A stretch of DNA of 20,377 nt from CAZFAP01 sp964516325 (GTDB taxonomy: Bacteria > Auribacterota > JABMQX01). Under the pieces are notes generated by a model that was given only the letters and a program-made list of their open reading frames with translations, did no database searches and was not told where the DNA came from. How positions within the stretch are numbered: position 1 is the first letter of the stretch; the number at the start of each line of letters is the position of its first letter. The stretch spans positions 1 to 20,377 of the forward strand of contig CAZFAP010000084.1 of assembly GCA_964516325.1 (NCBI GenBank), in the 5' to 3' direction. Positions 7,016 to 14,904 of the stretch are shown piece by piece. Made by a program: the position numbers and the translations under genes.

Positions 7016-7900
7016 TCAATTCAAAAGATGCTTCTTGATGAAGTTGATTGTCGCGGCGCCAAAGTCGGGCCAGTCGGGCTTTCGGTTTGAGAGGACGTGG
7101 TCGCCTCCTTCGAGGAAATAGGTCTCCGTCTCGATTCCCTTTTCCTTCAATTTCTCGACGAGGAGAAGAGCATGTTTTTGGGGGACGATTATATCTGCGG
7201 CGCCATGAGCGGTGAAGACGGGCGGATCGTCGGAAGAGACATAGGTTATGGGAGAAGCTGCTTCGATGAGAGATTGTGGGATTTTGTCTGCGGGCTTGCC
7301 GGGCTCTTGGCCGAAGAGCAACATGTACGCCGGATGGCGGTGCTCCAACCACCGCAAGAGGCGAAAGTCGGTCGGGCCAAAATAATTCACAATGCAGCGA
7401 ACGCGAGAGGATTCACGCTCGACGGGGTCCGGCGAGTCCGGCTTCTTTCGGTCGTCGTGGAGGCCGACCCAGAGGCTGAGATGCCCACCTGCCGAGGGAC
7501 CCATCAAGCCGACGCGGTCGGGATTGATGTTCCATTCCTTCGCTTTGCTACGGACAAATTGGACAGCTCTCGTGCAGTCGTCAACCTGGGCGGGGTAGGG
7601 GGCTTGCCGCGAAAGGCGGTAGTTGATTGACACAACCGATATGCCCGCGTCGAGGAGTTGAGATTTCAGCGGCCCCGGAACGCCCCTCTTATCCCCTTCC
7701 ATCCAGCCGCCGCCATGAATGAAAATCAAGACGGGCGTGGGCTTTTCACTTTTGACAAGGAATGCATCGAGCTTGACGGGAATGCCGCCCGGTGTGGCGA
7801 AGGTAACATCGGGGAGAGCCTTCACTTCCGCCGCTTGTGCGCTCCAGCACGCGGCGAACAGAAGGACTAGAGGAATGGTCGCAGAGCGTGTTTTGATCAT
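7016..7900 (-). CDS. Secreted alpha/beta hydrolase (esterase/lipase, BD-FAE/Aes-like)
   Basis: This is a 294-residue protein. The ATG at 7900 is preceded by AAAGGAC (7906-7912, 5-nt spacing) and opens a Sec signal peptide of about 23 residues ending SAQAA. The alpha/beta hydrolase hallmarks are complete: oxyanion motif HGGGW at residues 62-66, nucleophile elbow GPSAGGH with Ser136, acid Asp236 in HGAAD and catalytic His268 in GGDH. NYRLS at 93-97 is typical of the hormone-sensitive-lipase/carboxylesterase branch. The likely activity is hydrolysis of acyl or acetyl esters outside the cytoplasm, perhaps deacetylation of polysaccharides, since sugar-uptake genes follow directly. Exact substrate cannot be assigned. 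Confidence 0.9.
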   Translation of the reverse strand: MIKTRSATIPLVLLFAACWSAQAAEVKALPDVTFATPGGIPVKLDAFLVKSEKPTPVLIFIHGGGWMEGDKRGVPGPLKSQLLDAGISVVSINYRLSRQAPYPAQVDDCTRAVQFVRSKAKEWNINPDRVGLMGPSAGGHLSLWVGLHDDRKKPDSPDPVERESSRVRCIVNYFGPTDFRLLRWLEHRHPAYMLLFGQEPGKPADKIPQSLIEAASPITYVSSDDPPVFTAHGAADIIVPQKHALLLVEKLKEKGIETETYFLEGGDHVLSNRKPDWPDFGAATINFIKKHLLN

Positions 7901-8003
7901 CTTCGGTCCTTTGATTTTTGGCTTTTGGAGACACACATCGCATTTGCTTAGAGTCTATCACCGAGGCTTGCGTCTGTCATCTTCGGGAAAGGCTCGGGGT
8001 GCG

Positions 8004-8283
8004 GCTCCATTTCAGTGGTGGCTTCCTTCCAACGTCACTTGATTTGTCCCGCAGTAGCCCGCTACGGTAACGCGGTCTCCCGCCATCGGCGAGACTGGCG
8101 GGCAAGATGCCCCCCAGACAGCCGGCAAGATGCCGGCGGTACACCCGTATCCGTCATGATCGCCGGCCAAGGGGTGCAGGACCCAGGGAAAACCCGAATA
8201 CATGCCCCAGTTCCCCAAGAGACAGCGCCCGCCCACTGAAACGTGGCCGCACCCAGAAGCTGGGGCACCGCTCCATTTCAGTG
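8004..8283 (+). repeat. Hairpin-array repeat element, copy 3, bounded by a 14-bp direct repeat
   Basis: The best units are 8098-8114 (one mismatch) and 8121-8137 (GCCGGCA-AGA-TGCCGGC, perfect), 23 nt apart with spacer cagaca, followed by ggtac at 8138-8142. Upstream lie GTAGC-CC-GCTAC (8054-8065) and a bulged TCTC/GAGA hairpin (8076-8094). The segment is bounded by identical gctccatttcagtg sequences at 8004-8017 and 8270-8283, with an inverted CACTGAAA at 8234-8241. No supportable gene exists in 7901-8376. Confidence 0.65.
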
Positions 8284-8376
8284 CCACAATGGCAGCATCC
8301 GTTCTTGCTCCGGGACACGACTCAAGCGGGGGCACGACGACGCCGATGTCGGGCTTCAAGCTCATGCTCTTTTGCC

Positions 8377-9342
8377 TCACCCTCCGCGAAGTGACAGGTC
8401 CAGGACGACGGGGAGATGGTCCGAGCCGATTCGGGGGCCGAGCCTGCGACCGTGGATGCGAATTTCTGGCGAGTGCAGGAGGTGATCGAGGGGGATGCGG
8501 AGAACCCAGGGCAGACGAGCTGGCCAGCTTGGCTGAATTCCGCGGCCGCGTCGGCTGTCGCGAAGCCCCGTCCGGCGAAGCAGCCTGTTGAAATGGGGCG
8601 ACCAGGGGGTTGTGTTCAGGTCGCCGACGACGATGAGCGGTCCTTTGGTCGAGCGGACATATTCTGCGACAGCTTCAAGATGGCGATTTCTAAGTCGCGC
8701 AGTAGTTCCCCTCATCGGCGGGAGAGGATGAGTCGCTATCACGGTCAGTTCGTCGTCGCCGACCCGCACGCGAACTACCGCCGTTGGGACGCGCGCATCG
8801 CCAATCTCGATGATTTTCGATTCCACGAAGGGAAAGCGGCTGAAGAGCGCGATCCCGAAATTGTCGTCGCGGGAGCGGCTTACAAAATGCGGATACCTTT
8901 CCTCAATCGAAGCCAGCTCTTTCATCCAGGCTTCGGACGGTTCGAGAAGCGCCATGATGTCCGGTTCAACCGAGCGAATAAGCTCTCGGACACTCTCATA
9001 CTGCTTGTTCGATGTGAGGACGTTCGCAAGAAGGATTCTGACGGTGCGCGAGGAGCCGAACGCCTGTCCGCGGGGAGGAATGAACGAGGGCAGCACCTCC
9101 ACGAAGTTCACCAGAGCGAACGCCACGGATACTCCCGCCCACAGCCACTTTTTTCCGATGCCGAGGATGACAGCGGCGAGGCCGAGGCAGATGAGATACT
9201 GCACCCGAAAATTCGCCGTCAAGTCGAACGGCCACCACAGGGCTCCCAGGAATCCGGCGACGGTGCAAACGCAAACGATCGCCGTCGCGGACATGATGAG
9301 TCCCCAAAGTCGCGGCCTGAGCCTGAAAAGCGTGCTTATCAT
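8377..9342 (-). CDS. Membrane-anchored endonuclease/exonuclease/phosphatase-family protein
   Basis: This is a 321-residue protein if it starts at the ATG 9342; a TTG two codons upstream (9348) is possible. There is no clear ribosome binding site. Three hydrophobic segments in the first 85 residues (around LIMSATAIVCVCTVAGF, YLICLGLAAVILGI and WAGVSVAFALVNFV) anchor it in the membrane. The EEP domain follows: ILLANVLTSN, a Glu in LLEPSEAW, THPLPP, the metal/phosphate-site motif VVGDLNTTPWS, and the C-terminal DH pair in GSDHLPVVLDL. The domain probably faces the periplasm. EEP proteins hydrolyse phosphodiesters in nucleic acids, lipids or sphingomyelin, and this TM-plus-EEP layout is common among uncharacterised bacterial members. 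It is divergent from the beta-helix gene. Confidence 0.88.
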   Translation of the reverse strand: MISTLFRLRPRLWGLIMSATAIVCVCTVAGFLGALWWPFDLTANFRVQYLICLGLAAVILGIGKKWLWAGVSVAFALVNFVEVLPSFIPPRGQAFGSSRTVRILLANVLTSNKQYESVRELIRSVEPDIMALLEPSEAWMKELASIEERYPHFVSRSRDDNFGIALFSRFPFVESKIIEIGDARVPTAVVRVRVGDDELTVIATHPLPPMRGTTARLRNRHLEAVAEYVRSTKGPLIVVGDLNTTPWSPHFNRLLRRTGLRDSRRGRGIQPSWPARLPWVLRIPLDHLLHSPEIRIHGRRLGPRIGSDHLPVVLDLSLRGG

Positions 9343-9494
9343 CAGCAATTCTCGCGTTGTTGGTGGAGCATGTGTCAGCCAAGAAGGTTTATGAATCAGA
9401 AGATGCCGGTGGCTACGTACAAATACAACATACTTTCGTGGACGTCCAGGGGAAGTTGTCTGGGGGCGCGGTTGCGACCTCGCAGAGAGAGCAA

Positions 9495-9524
9495 CGCCTC
9501 AGTTATAGGCGGGGGATCCCCCGC
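9495..9524. promoter_or_regulatory. 16-bp palindrome with overlapping hairpin in a divergent intergenic region
   Basis: GCGGGGGATCCCCCGC (9509-9524) is a perfect palindrome. CGCCT (9495-9499) can alternatively pair with AGGCG (9507-9511), so the two structures are mutually exclusive. It sits between the divergent EEP and beta-helix genes and could be an operator or RNA switch, but no regulator or consensus site identifies it. Confidence 0.4.
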
Positions 9525-9550
9525 GCTGGGGCACCGTCGGTAGGAGAGAT

Positions 9551-9584
9551 GAAACCGCAGATGAACGCAGATGGACGCAGATGA
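9551..9584 (+). repeat. ACGCAGATG-type micro-repeat
   Basis: Three near-tandem copies of a 10-nt word (ccgcagatga, acgcagatgg, acgcagatga) form the cleanest example of this family in the window. They lie in the non-coding 9343-9784 region. A small GTAAC/GTTAC hairpin follows at 9643-9658. No gene is visible in that region. Confidence 0.7.
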
Positions 9585-9784
9585 GAAGCAAGGGAGGGCT
9601 GACTCGCCCCGACGGGTCGGATTGTTGTGGGGTTGTCCGCCCGTAACTGAGCGGTTACCAGAGAGAAAAAGATTGACGGGGGGTTTGGGTGTGCCAGAAT
9701 GTGAATTGGGAACTGTCGGCATTTTATGCGGATGGGCACAACGCGGGACTGGTTCACGAGGTACACACCGAGGAGACGCCAACC

Positions 9785-12700
9785 ATGGTTGCCAAAATCG
9801 TCCTGTGCATGCTTCCTTTCGTCCTTGTTGTCTCTCATTCCAGTGCGGATGCAGGGGCGACGTGGTATGTTGATGGGGCAGTGAGCCAGTCTGGGGACGG
9901 GACTTCGTGGGAAAGGGCGTTCAAGACAATTCAGGAGGGGATTGATGGGGCGCATGAGGGCGATACGGTCATCGTGGGGCGAGGAATTTATGTCGAGAAC
10001 GTGCGGTTCAGGGGAAAGAATGTCGCACTCACGAGCACGGACCCTCTGGATTCCGGGGTGGTCGAGAGCACAATCATTGATGGGAACAAGGACTATTCGG
10101 CAGTCGAGTTCACGGGGACTGAAGGCGAGACGTGCGTCATCGCCGGGTTCAGTATTCGTAACGGGGACGGTGGAATAACGTGTGAGAAGGGCACGAGTCG
10201 CACTCGCGCCGCGATCCAAAACAACATTATCCGGGGGAATTTGGGCACGGGGGTCTCGGGCTGCGACGGCAGCATCCGGAAGAACATTATCGTCGAGAAT
10301 GATGGGGGCCTTTATGACTGCGACGGTGTTATCCAGGACAACACGATCTCGGACAATTGGGTCGCGGAGGATGGGGGCGGCCTGGACGGGTGCGATGGGA
10401 TAATTCAAAACAATCTGATCACCGAAAACTCGGCCCGTGGAACACGACCTCAAGGCGCGGGGGGCGGGCTGTCTTATTGCCTGGGCATGATCCGAGGGAA
10501 CACGATCTCGGGAAACTCGGCGTTCCGGGGGGCAGGGTTGTACGAATGCGATGGCACGATAGAGGGGAACGTGATTTCCGAGAATTCGGCATTCGAAGGG
10601 GGCGGCCTGTACGGCTGCGACGGCACAATCGAGAACAACAGAATCTCTGGGAACATCGCTTCCGATGGGGGGCTTATGGGTTGCTCGTGCGGCGGGGGGC
10701 TGGCATGTTGTCAGGGAAACGTTCGGAACAACCTCATATCAGGAAATTCAGCGGATTACGGTGGCGGGGTCTTCTTTTGCCAGGGCACCATCGAGAACAA
10801 TCTGATTTCGGGAAACGGGGCTGGGCTCTATGGCGGCGGGCTGGGGTACTGCAACGGGACGGTCCAGAACAACACGATCTGCGGGAATTTTGCAGGATGG
10901 TATGGCGCGGGGATGACGGAATGCAGGGGCGAGGTCCGGAACTGCATCGTGTGGGGGAACGTGGCGAAGGAGCCGGGGAGCCAGATTTACAAGTCGAGCA
11001 CGCCGACTTACACGTGCATCCAGGGCTGGGCAGAAGGGGGAGAAGGAAACATTGTCGAAGACCCGCAGTTCATGGACCCGAGGGGAGAGGATTATCGTCT
11101 TCAACCGAGGTCGCCGTGCGTGGATGCAGGGGTGAATTACTACTGGTTTGTGTGGCCGCAGCGGGACGCTGACGGGAATTGCCGTCTTGTCGGGGATGCT
11201 GTGGACATGGGATGTTACGAGTTCGGCTCTTTTCCGGACAGGGACGGTGATTTGTTGTCGGACCCGGACGAGTCGGCGGCGGGGACGGAGCCCGAGGCGG
11301 AAGATACCGATGGGGATGGTCTGCGCGACGGGCTGGAGCTTCTGCGCCACAGCGACCCTGCGGAGCCGACTCCAGCTAGGATCCTGCGGGTTGCTTCAGA
11401 ATGGCCGACGATCCAGGTATCCCTGTTTCTTGCGCTGAAAGGGGATGAGATCGTGGTGGAACCGGGAGTGTATCGTGAGAATGTTCGATTTCTGGGGGCG
11501 GAGGTTATGGTGCGCAGTTCAGACCCTGATAGCCCCGAGATAGTTGAGCGGACGGTAATAGATGGCGGTGGCGAGGGGCCCGTCCTGACTCTTACCGGGG
11601 AGGAGAGCGAAGCGTGCACGATTGCTGGCTTCACCATCCAAAATGGGAAGGGAGAGGCCGGCGCCGGAATATGCGGGGGGACGCAGGATAAGTTCAGCTG
11701 CGCGACAATCCGGAATAACATTATCACAAGGAACGAAGGCGCCGGGGTGTCGCGGTGCGACGGGACGATCCGGGACAACAGCATCTCGGAGAACGAGGGC
11801 CCCGGAGTGGAAAGCTGCGACGGGGAGATTCGGAGGAATGTCGTTGCCGGCAACCATCGCCGGGGGCTGCGCTTTTGCGGCGGCATTATCGAGAAGAACA
11901 CGATTTCGCGGAATTTGGACGGCGGGCTTGAGTGGTGCCACGGTCTAATTCGGGACAATGTCATCAGCGGAAACTCCTCGCGCAATTCGGGCGGGGGGCT
12001 GTACTACTGCAGCGGGACGGTCAGGGCGAATAGGATAGGGCAGAACTCCGCTGGCGAAGATGGCGGAGGCTTAGCTTCTTGCGACGGGACGATCGAGGAT
12101 AATACAATCATCGGGAATCGAGCGGAGGGGAATGGTGGAGGCATGGCCCGGTGTCGCGGGATGATCCAGGGAAATACAATTACCTGGAACAAGGGGGAGC
12201 GTGGGGGCGGGCTGTATGAGTGCGGCGGCTGGTTGTATGACTCTGACGGCGAGGTCCGGGAGAATGGGATAGCGTATAACTCGGCGCTCGACGGCGCCGG
12301 GCTCTACGGATGCAACGGGATCGTCGAGGGGAACAGCATCGCGTGGAATCTTGCGGACTATGCCGGTGGAGGGCTTTGTGCCTGCGATGGCCGGGTGGTG
12401 AATAACGAGATCGGATGGAACGGCGCCCTCGATGGCGGCGGACTCGCCCGCTGCAACGGGGAAATCTGCGGCAACCGGCTTCGGGGAAACAGCGCCGAAC
12501 GGGGCGGCGGACTGTACGATTGCGATGGGACGATCGAGGACAACGACATTGGCCTTTATTATGATGCTGGTGTCCAGATCTATGGAAACAGCGCGGGAGA
12601 AGGCGGGGGGTTGTACGGGTGCGACGGGACGATCAAGGAGAACAGGGTCTTGTGTAACTCTGCGACGACCGGCGGGGGGCTATATGAGTGCGGCGCGAGG

Positions 12701-13549
12701 GTTGAGGGGAACACTGTCTCGCAGAATTCAGCCGAGCGGAATGGCGGCGGCCTGGCTTACTGTGGGGGATTCGTCGTGAGCAACGCGATCACGTCGAACT
12801 CGGCGGAGGAGGATGGCGGAGGGGTATACCGGTGCGACGGGCGGATTCAGAATAACATTATTGCTGGGAACCGTGCTGATTTTGGCGGAGGGCTTGCTTA
12901 CTGCCGGGGGATGATCGTGAATGATACGATCGTGAGCAACTCCGGTTTCCGTGGGGGCGGGCTGCACGGCTGCACGGGCGTGATCCGGAGCTGCGTCGTC
13001 TGGGGAAACACGGCACAAGGGGGCGGGCAGCTCTGGGAGTCAAGCGAGCCAACTTACTCGTGCGTGCAGGACTGGACCGGTGGCGGGGAGGGGAACGTGG
13101 CAGACGATGTGCTCTTCGTTGACCCGGATGGGCCGGACGATAACGCCGAAACATACGGGGATAATGACTATCGTCTTTTGCCGGATTCGCCGTGCATTGA
13201 CGCGGGCGATAACTCGCTTCTGAACCCGGCTGGGTTTGACCCGGACGGGAACCTTCGGATCGCCGTTGGCAGAAGTAGTCTGCGGGTGGACATGGGCGCC
13301 TACGAATACAATTCGGTGCCTTTCTCGGTGGCTGGGATCGAACGGCACGAAGGGGGCATCCGGCTGATCTGGAACAGTCAGCCGAACGATGCGTATACGG
13401 TTTGGTCGTTCGAGAACCTTTTCAGCTCCAAATGGGACTGGATCAAAGAAGCTACCGTCCCCTCCGCAGGGACTGTAACCCGCTGGACCGACCTCGATCC
13501 AGCATCACCCCGCAAGTTCTACAAGGTCAGAATGAATCAGGTACCTTGA
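9785..13549 (+). CDS. Giant secreted double parallel-beta-helix protein with choice-of-anchor-Q-like ends
   Basis: This is a 1254-residue protein. The ATG at 9785 follows GAGGAG (9770-9775) and opens a signal peptide (MVAKIVLCMLPFVLVV, cut near ADAGA). There are two homologous halves. Each begins with a strand motif near (Y)xENVRF, runs through about 22-residue right-handed beta-helix coils (10 in 10246-10960, 18 in 11742-13010), and ends with a cap of the form DYRL..SPC.DAG then DMG.YE, typical of choice-of-anchor-Q proteins. Almost every coil has Cys at the same place in the motif CDGxIxxNxIxxN. The halves are joined by calcium-binding thrombospondin-3-like repeats (DRDGD, DTDGDG; about 11236-11340). 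A C-terminal domain of about 75 residues follows. It is likely exported as a surface or extracellular protein; polysaccharide binding or lyase activity is possible but no catalytic motif is recognisable. Confidence 0.9.
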   Translation: MVAKIVLCMLPFVLVVSHSSADAGATWYVDGAVSQSGDGTSWERAFKTIQEGIDGAHEGDTVIVGRGIYVENVRFRGKNVALTSTDPLDSGVVESTIIDGNKDYSAVEFTGTEGETCVIAGFSIRNGDGGITCEKGTSRTRAAIQNNIIRGNLGTGVSGCDGSIRKNIIVENDGGLYDCDGVIQDNTISDNWVAEDGGGLDGCDGIIQNNLITENSARGTRPQGAGGGLSYCLGMIRGNTISGNSAFRGAGLYECDGTIEGNVISENSAFEGGGLYGCDGTIENNRISGNIASDGGLMGCSCGGGLACCQGNVRNNLISGNSADYGGGVFFCQGTIENNLISGNGAGLYGGGLGYCNGTVQNNTICGNFAGWYGAGMTECRGEVRNCIVWGNVAKEPGSQIYKSSTPTYTCIQGWAEGGEGNIVEDPQFMDPRGEDYRLQPRSPCVDAGVNYYWFVWPQRDADGNCRLVGDAVDMGCYEFGSFPDRDGDLLSDPDESAAGTEPEAEDTDGDGLRDGLELLRHSDPAEPTPARILRVASEWPTIQVSLFLALKGDEIVVEPGVYRENVRFLGAEVMVRSSDPDSPEIVERTVIDGGGEGPVLTLTGEESEACTIAGFTIQNGKGEAGAGICGGTQDKFSCATIRNNIITRNEGAGVSRCDGTIRDNSISENEGPGVESCDGEIRRNVVAGNHRRGLRFCGGIIEKNTISRNLDGGLEWCHGLIRDNVISGNSSRNSGGGLYYCSGTVRANRIGQNSAGEDGGGLASCDGTIEDNTIIGNRAEGNGGGMARCRGMIQGNTITWNKGERGGGLYECGGWLYDSDGEVRENGIAYNSALDGAGLYGCNGIVEGNSIAWNLADYAGGGLCACDGRVVNNEIGWNGALDGGGLARCNGEICGNRLRGNSAERGGGLYDCDGTIEDNDIGLYYDAGVQIYGNSAGEGGGLYGCDGTIKENRVLCNSATTGGGLYECGARVEGNTVSQNSAERNGGGLAYCGGFVVSNAITSNSAEEDGGGVYRCDGRIQNNIIAGNRADFGGGLAYCRGMIVNDTIVSNSGFRGGGLHGCTGVIRSCVVWGNTAQGGGQLWESSEPTYSCVQDWTGGGEGNVADDVLFVDPDGPDDNAETYGDNDYRLLPDSPCIDAGDNSLLNPAGFDPDGNLRIAVGRSSLRVDMGAYEYNSVPFSVAGIERHEGGIRLIWNSQPNDAYTVWSFENLFSSKWDWIKEATVPSAGTVTRWTDLDPASPRKFYKVRMNQVP

Positions 13550-13649
13550 GAGCACTTGATGTAGAGAAGAAAGACGGCCGGCCGGGCGTTTTGCTGCCAC
13601 CGCTTCGGCATCCGTGCTCCGAAGCATTCCTCGGAAACGACTTCGAGGG

Positions 13650-13811
13650 CTCGTCAGCTTCAATTCGCTGTTGTGTCGGGCGGGACCTTTGGCATACAGT
13701 GTCCTGGGTGCGATGCTGACGAGTTTCTGCGCCGCCCGGGTTTTATAAGACGTCAGTACGAAGGCAATTGCAGGAAAGCTTCAGCCATTCGGTATTGCCT
13801 GGTGGCTGAAG
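13650..13811 (+). promoter_or_regulatory. Intergenic inverted repeats upstream of the DUF1080 gene
   Basis: Region 13550-13844 has no gene. It contains CTCGTCAGC (13650-13658) with its inverted partner GCTGACGAG (13715-13723), and a closer 9-bp stem CTTCAGCCA/TGGCTGAAG (13779-13787 and 13803-13811, 15-nt loop). The second stem ends about 20 nt before the Shine-Dalgarno sequence at 13832, so it could be a leader hairpin. No known riboswitch class is recognised. Confidence 0.4.
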
Positions 13812-13844
13812 GGATGTAACCTGGAGGATAGGGAGGAAGGGACC

Positions 13845-14597
13845 ATGAGAATGAGAGAGAGGTGGCTGTTGCACGTTGGCGTGATGTCGGCGGCGGTTAT
13901 GATGGCAGCGGCTTTTGTGGCGTGCGCTGCCGAGCAAGCGCCCGCCGTGAAGCAGGTGACGAATGTCGCGAGCACGAATTTGAAGCCGCCGTCGGATGCG
14001 ATCATTCTGTTTGATGGGAAGAGCACGGATCCGTGGGTGATGCGGGGATCGAAGCAGCCGTGCAGGTGGACCGTTGACAATGGCGTCATGAGGGTCAACG
14101 GCGGGGACATCATCACGAAGGAAAAGTTCGCGGATTTCCAGTTGCACCTCGAATTTCGACCGCTGTCCAAGGACATGAATGCGACAGGGCAGGGGCGGGG
14201 GAACAGCGGAGTGTATTGCCAGGGATTGTACGAGGTGCAGGTGCTCGACTCGTATGGTCTCGACTCGAAAGACAGCGATTGCGGAGGAATCTACAAGGTG
14301 TCGGCGCCGATGGTGAACGCGTGCTTGAAGCCGACGGAGTGGCAGAGTTACGACATCCTCTTCTTTGCGCCGCGCTTTGACGGGAGCGGCAAAATGACAC
14401 AGCCGGCGCGAGTTTCCGTGCTGCAAAACGGGGTGTGGATTCAGAACAAAGCGGAGGCGTGGAACCGGACAACGGCGTCCATGAACAAAGAGGAACAGGA
14501 CGAGAAGCAGCCCGGTCCGGTGCTGCTCCAGGACCACGGGAATCCGGTGGAGTACCGCAACCTCTGGATTCGCCCCCTCGGCCCGACGACGCCGTGA
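13845..14597 (+). CDS. Secreted DUF1080 (3-keto-disaccharide hydrolase-like) protein
   Basis: This is a 250-residue protein. The ATG at 13845 has a strong Shine-Dalgarno GGAGG at 13832-13836. An N-terminal signal segment (VGVMSAAVMMAAAFVA) ends near residue 29. The body is the concanavalin-like DUF1080 jelly-roll fold: ILFDGKSTDPWVMRG at residues 54-68, a WTVDNGVMRVNGGDI strand pair, the signature RGNSGVYCQGLYEVQVLD at 118-135, and the closing HGNPVEYRNLWIRPL at 231-245. Characterised members cleave 3-keto-glucosides, and the family is very abundant in PVC bacteria. It lies 307 bp upstream of the GH116-like gene on the same strand, which suggests a joint role in extracytoplasmic glycoside breakdown. 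No 3-dehydrogenase gene is present in the window. Confidence 0.9.
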   Translation: MRMRERWLLHVGVMSAAVMMAAAFVACAAEQAPAVKQVTNVASTNLKPPSDAIILFDGKSTDPWVMRGSKQPCRWTVDNGVMRVNGGDIITKEKFADFQLHLEFRPLSKDMNATGQGRGNSGVYCQGLYEVQVLDSYGLDSKDSDCGGIYKVSAPMVNACLKPTEWQSYDILFFAPRFDGSGKMTQPARVSVLQNGVWIQNKAEAWNRTTASMNKEEQDEKQPGPVLLQDHGNPVEYRNLWIRPLGPTTP

Positions 14598-14698
14598 GTT
14601 GACGCATGAAGGCGGGTTGTCGCTGGAGCGGAGTCGGCAGGTATGAACCGGGTCAGGGCGTGGTTGTGCATGACAGGCTCAAACTGATGCAGGCACGT

Positions 14699-14772
14699 CG
14701 TACCGCCGGCATCCTGCCCCCGTTCCTGAGGGCGGGACGCCCTCAGGACAGCCGCCGGGACGGCGGCGGTAC
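14699..14772 (+). repeat. Hairpin-array repeat element, copy 4
   Basis: The units are 14705-14721 (degenerate), 14728-14744 (GAGGGCG-GGA-CGCCCTC) and 14751-14767 (GCCGCCG-GGA-CGGCGGC), an exact 23-nt period with spacers gttcct and aggaca. Copy 4 is bounded by gtacc at 14700-14704 and ggtac at 14768-14772, a terminal inverted repeat. The loop changes from TCT/AGA to GGA while both arms stay complementary. It lies between the DUF1080 and GH116-like genes. Confidence 0.8.
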
Positions 14773-14904
14773 ACCCCGGACGCGTTTGCGCCGGAAATAT
14801 GGCGACGCCGCTGAATGAACACGCCATCTGGGCTGGAATGGATTAGCGCGCGTGTAGCGGGGGCGGCCCGTTTGTCCCCCAAGCCTCTCGACGGGAAACG
14901 TTCC

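Noticed and set aside
8416..9543. 375-residue plus-strand frame opposite the EEP gene
   Set aside because: Antisense shadow; the minus strand shows clear EEP motifs and membrane segments.
9673..9701. TTGACG-based promoter for the beta-helix gene
   Set aside because: No acceptable -10 box at 16-18 nt spacing.
9503..10453. 316-residue minus-strand frame opposite the beta-helix gene start
   Set aside because: Antisense of a repetitive coding region; no signal, motif or ribosome binding site.
14815..14904. Upstream ATG for the GH116-like protein
   Set aside because: It adds 30 residues without signal features, while ATG 14905 opens a proper signal peptide.
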